Source of the DNA: Candidatus Methanosuratincola sp.
Lineage (GTDB): Archaea; Thermoproteota; Methanomethylicia; Methanomethylicales; Methanomethylicaceae
Direction of reading: 5' to 3'
Assembly: GCA_029907755.1 (NCBI GenBank)
Contig: JARYLH010000028.1
Location: 1-13,700, forward strand
Length of the DNA stretch: 13,700 nucleotides
This document shows positions 12,514 to 13,700 of the stretch, in pieces. The stretch's first letter is position 1. Each line of letters starts with the position of its first letter. The notes below the pieces were generated by a model. The model saw only the letters and a list, made by a program, of their open reading frames with translations. It did no database searches and was not told the origin of the DNA. Made by a program: the position numbers and the translations under genes.

Positions 12514-13700
12514 TCACCTTACTTGCGAGCCCGAGGGGACGACTCTATCGGGGCTCAATAGAGCCACATTCTCCCCCCCATCCGCGGCGAGAATCATAAC
12601 CTCTGATTTGAAGCCGAAGAGCGTTGCTGGCTGCACATTCATCAGCACCGCTACCCTCTTGTGCAGGAGCTCGTCTGGCGCGTAGTACTTGGCTATTCCT
12701 GCTACACAGGATCTGATCCCGAACTCCCCAAGATCTATCTCCAAGTGCAGCAGGTCCCTGGATCCCTTGATCCTCTCAGCGGCTATGATCTCGCCGATGC
12801 CTATCTTGGACTTCTTGAACTCGTCTATGGGGATCCTTTCGCCGACGTCTTTGCGCGGGAGGAGGGTTTCCCTTATCTTCTGGACGTCCTGCGGCGCAAT
12901 CTTCTTGAAGAGAGGCGAAGGTTTCCCTATCTTATGACCGTGAGGCAAGGGCGAGGCGGCTTCGCCCCATGGGAGGCGCTCTAACTCCGATGTGAGACCA
13001 AGCATCTCCCAAACCCTCTTGGATGTGGACGGCAAGAACGGGAAGATCATACTTCCGATTGCCTTCACGACCTGCGCCGAGGTGTAGAGTGTCGCGGCAG
13101 CCCGGGCTGGGGAGGACTTGATTGTTGACCATGGGGCGGAGTCGTTCAGGTACTTGTTACCCTCCCTTGCGAGACTCATTACTGATAGGAGGGCGTCCCG
13201 GAACCGCTTTTCCTCAAGAAGAGAGGCGGTCTCTGCAACCGTTTTTCTGATCAGCCCCAACATCTTCTCATCGTTCTCATCGGGACTCGCCTCAGGCACT
13301 GCTGAGCCGAAGAAACGCTCGATAAAGGTCAGAGTCCTGTGCACGAAATTGCCGAGGACGTCCGCAAGCTCGTCGTTATAGCGTTTCACGAAATCGTCAA
13401 TGGAGAAGTCCGCGTCCCTGTCGAGTGTGGCGACGGAGATAAGGTAGTAGCGCATCGGGTCGGCGTCGAATGCCTTCAGGTAGTTTTCAATGCTAATGTA
13501 CCAACCCCGGCTCTTCGACATCTTCTTTCCCTCGAGTGTCAGGTACTCGCCGGCTACAATCGCCTCCGGGATGTTGAACTCGCCGGTCCCCATGAGCATG
13601 GCAGGCCAGAATATCGCGTGGTGGTAGATGATGTCCTTGCCTATGAAGTGGAATATCCTCCCATCGCCCTGCCAGTAACTCCTCCATCTTTCTTGGTCCT
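12514..13700 (-). CDS. metG: Methionyl-tRNA synthetase, C-terminal part with fused tRNA-binding domain
   Basis: This enzyme charges tRNA-Met with methionine in the cytoplasm. The frame is open to the right edge, so the N-terminal part (HIGH motif, zinc knuckles) is missing; about 395 residues are visible. Upstream of the Met at 13599 the reading continues as HFIGKDIIYHHAIFWPAML, a class I MetRS hallmark, so that Met is internal. The KMSKS motif lies at 13524-13510 (GKKMSKSRG). An alpha-helical anticodon-binding domain follows, then the last ~101 residues (about 12819-12517) form an EMAPII/Trbp111-type tRNA-binding OB-fold with KIGIGEIIAAERI, IRSCVAGIAKYY and NVQPATLFGFKSEVMILAA. In many archaea this domain is a separate gene; here it is fused. 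The stop is 12 bp before the PHP gene. Confidence 0.94.
   Translation of the reverse strand, partial: DQERWRSYWQGDGRIFHFIGKDIIYHHAIFWPAMLMGTGEFNIPEAIVAGEYLTLEGKKMSKSRGWYISIENYLKAFDADPMRYYLISVATLDRDADFSIDDFVKRYNDELADVLGNFVHRTLTFIERFFGSAVPEASPDENDEKMLGLIRKTVAETASLLEEKRFRDALLSVMSLAREGNKYLNDSAPWSTIKSSPARAAATLYTSAQVVKAIGSMIFPFLPSTSKRVWEMLGLTSELERLPWGEAASPLPHGHKIGKPSPLFKKIAPQDVQKIRETLLPRKDVGERIPIDEFKKSKIGIGEIIAAERIKGSRDLLHLEIDLGEFGIRSCVAGIAKYYAPDELLHKRVAVLMNVQPATLFGFKSEVMILAADGGENVALLSPDRVVPSGSQVR

Overview
This window looks like a piece of an archaeal chromosome. It is gene-dense and fairly G+C-rich apart from one A+T-rich intergenic tract. The gene content fits an archaeon: a two-subunit glycine decarboxylase, an Mbh/Mrp-style ion-transport cluster with a free-standing MbhD-like gene, an archaeal-type MiaB-like methylthiotransferase, a methionyl-tRNA synthetase with a fused tRNA-binding domain, and TATA-like elements near short leaders. 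A TACK-type lineage is a reasonable guess, but only a guess from gene content. Starts are mixed ATG/GTG/TTG with clear Shine-Dalgarno sequences.

Layout, left to right. (1) 1-2270, plus strand: the 3' part of gcvPA and complete gcvPB, the two P-protein subunits of the glycine cleavage system, overlapping by 8 bp. (2) 2255-9670, minus strand: a complete nine-gene operon for an Mrp/Mbh-type cation-proton antiporter. In transcription order it reads NuoL/MrpA-N-like, NuoM-like, MrpE, MrpF, MrpG, MbhD-like, an MbhE-MrpB fusion, MrpC, MrpD. No hydrogenase, quinone-site or NADH/F420 input subunit is present, and both ends of the operon lie inside the window. (3) 9671-10006: a 336-bp divergent intergenic region with an 80-bp core that is 90% A+T. 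(4) 10007-10578, plus strand: a MIP18/DUF59 iron-sulfur assembly protein and a MoaD/ThiS-type sulfur carrier. (5) 10565-13700, minus strand: methionyl-tRNA synthetase (C-terminal part only; it runs off the right edge), a PHP-domain phosphoesterase, and an e-MtaB/CDKAL1-like tRNA methylthiotransferase, closely spaced and probably co-transcribed.

How it works together. The antiporter operon should build one membrane complex that exchanges Na+ (or K+) and H+. The usual large MrpA is here split into a NuoL-like gene, an MbhD-like gene and an MbhE-like domain fused to MrpB. A third antiporter-like channel (NuoM-like) has been added. The three channel subunits differ in their intramembrane lysines: NuoL-like has the full set, NuoM-like lacks the TM8 lysine, and MrpD lacks both the TM7 and TM8 lysines. 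This cluster is the most interesting part of the window. The right-hand minus-strand genes relate to tRNA charging and tRNA modification. The methylthiotransferase needs iron-sulfur clusters and a sulfur supply, which is thematically close to the convergent MIP18/MoaD pair.

No tRNA, rRNA, CRISPR array, insertion sequence or phage gene was seen.
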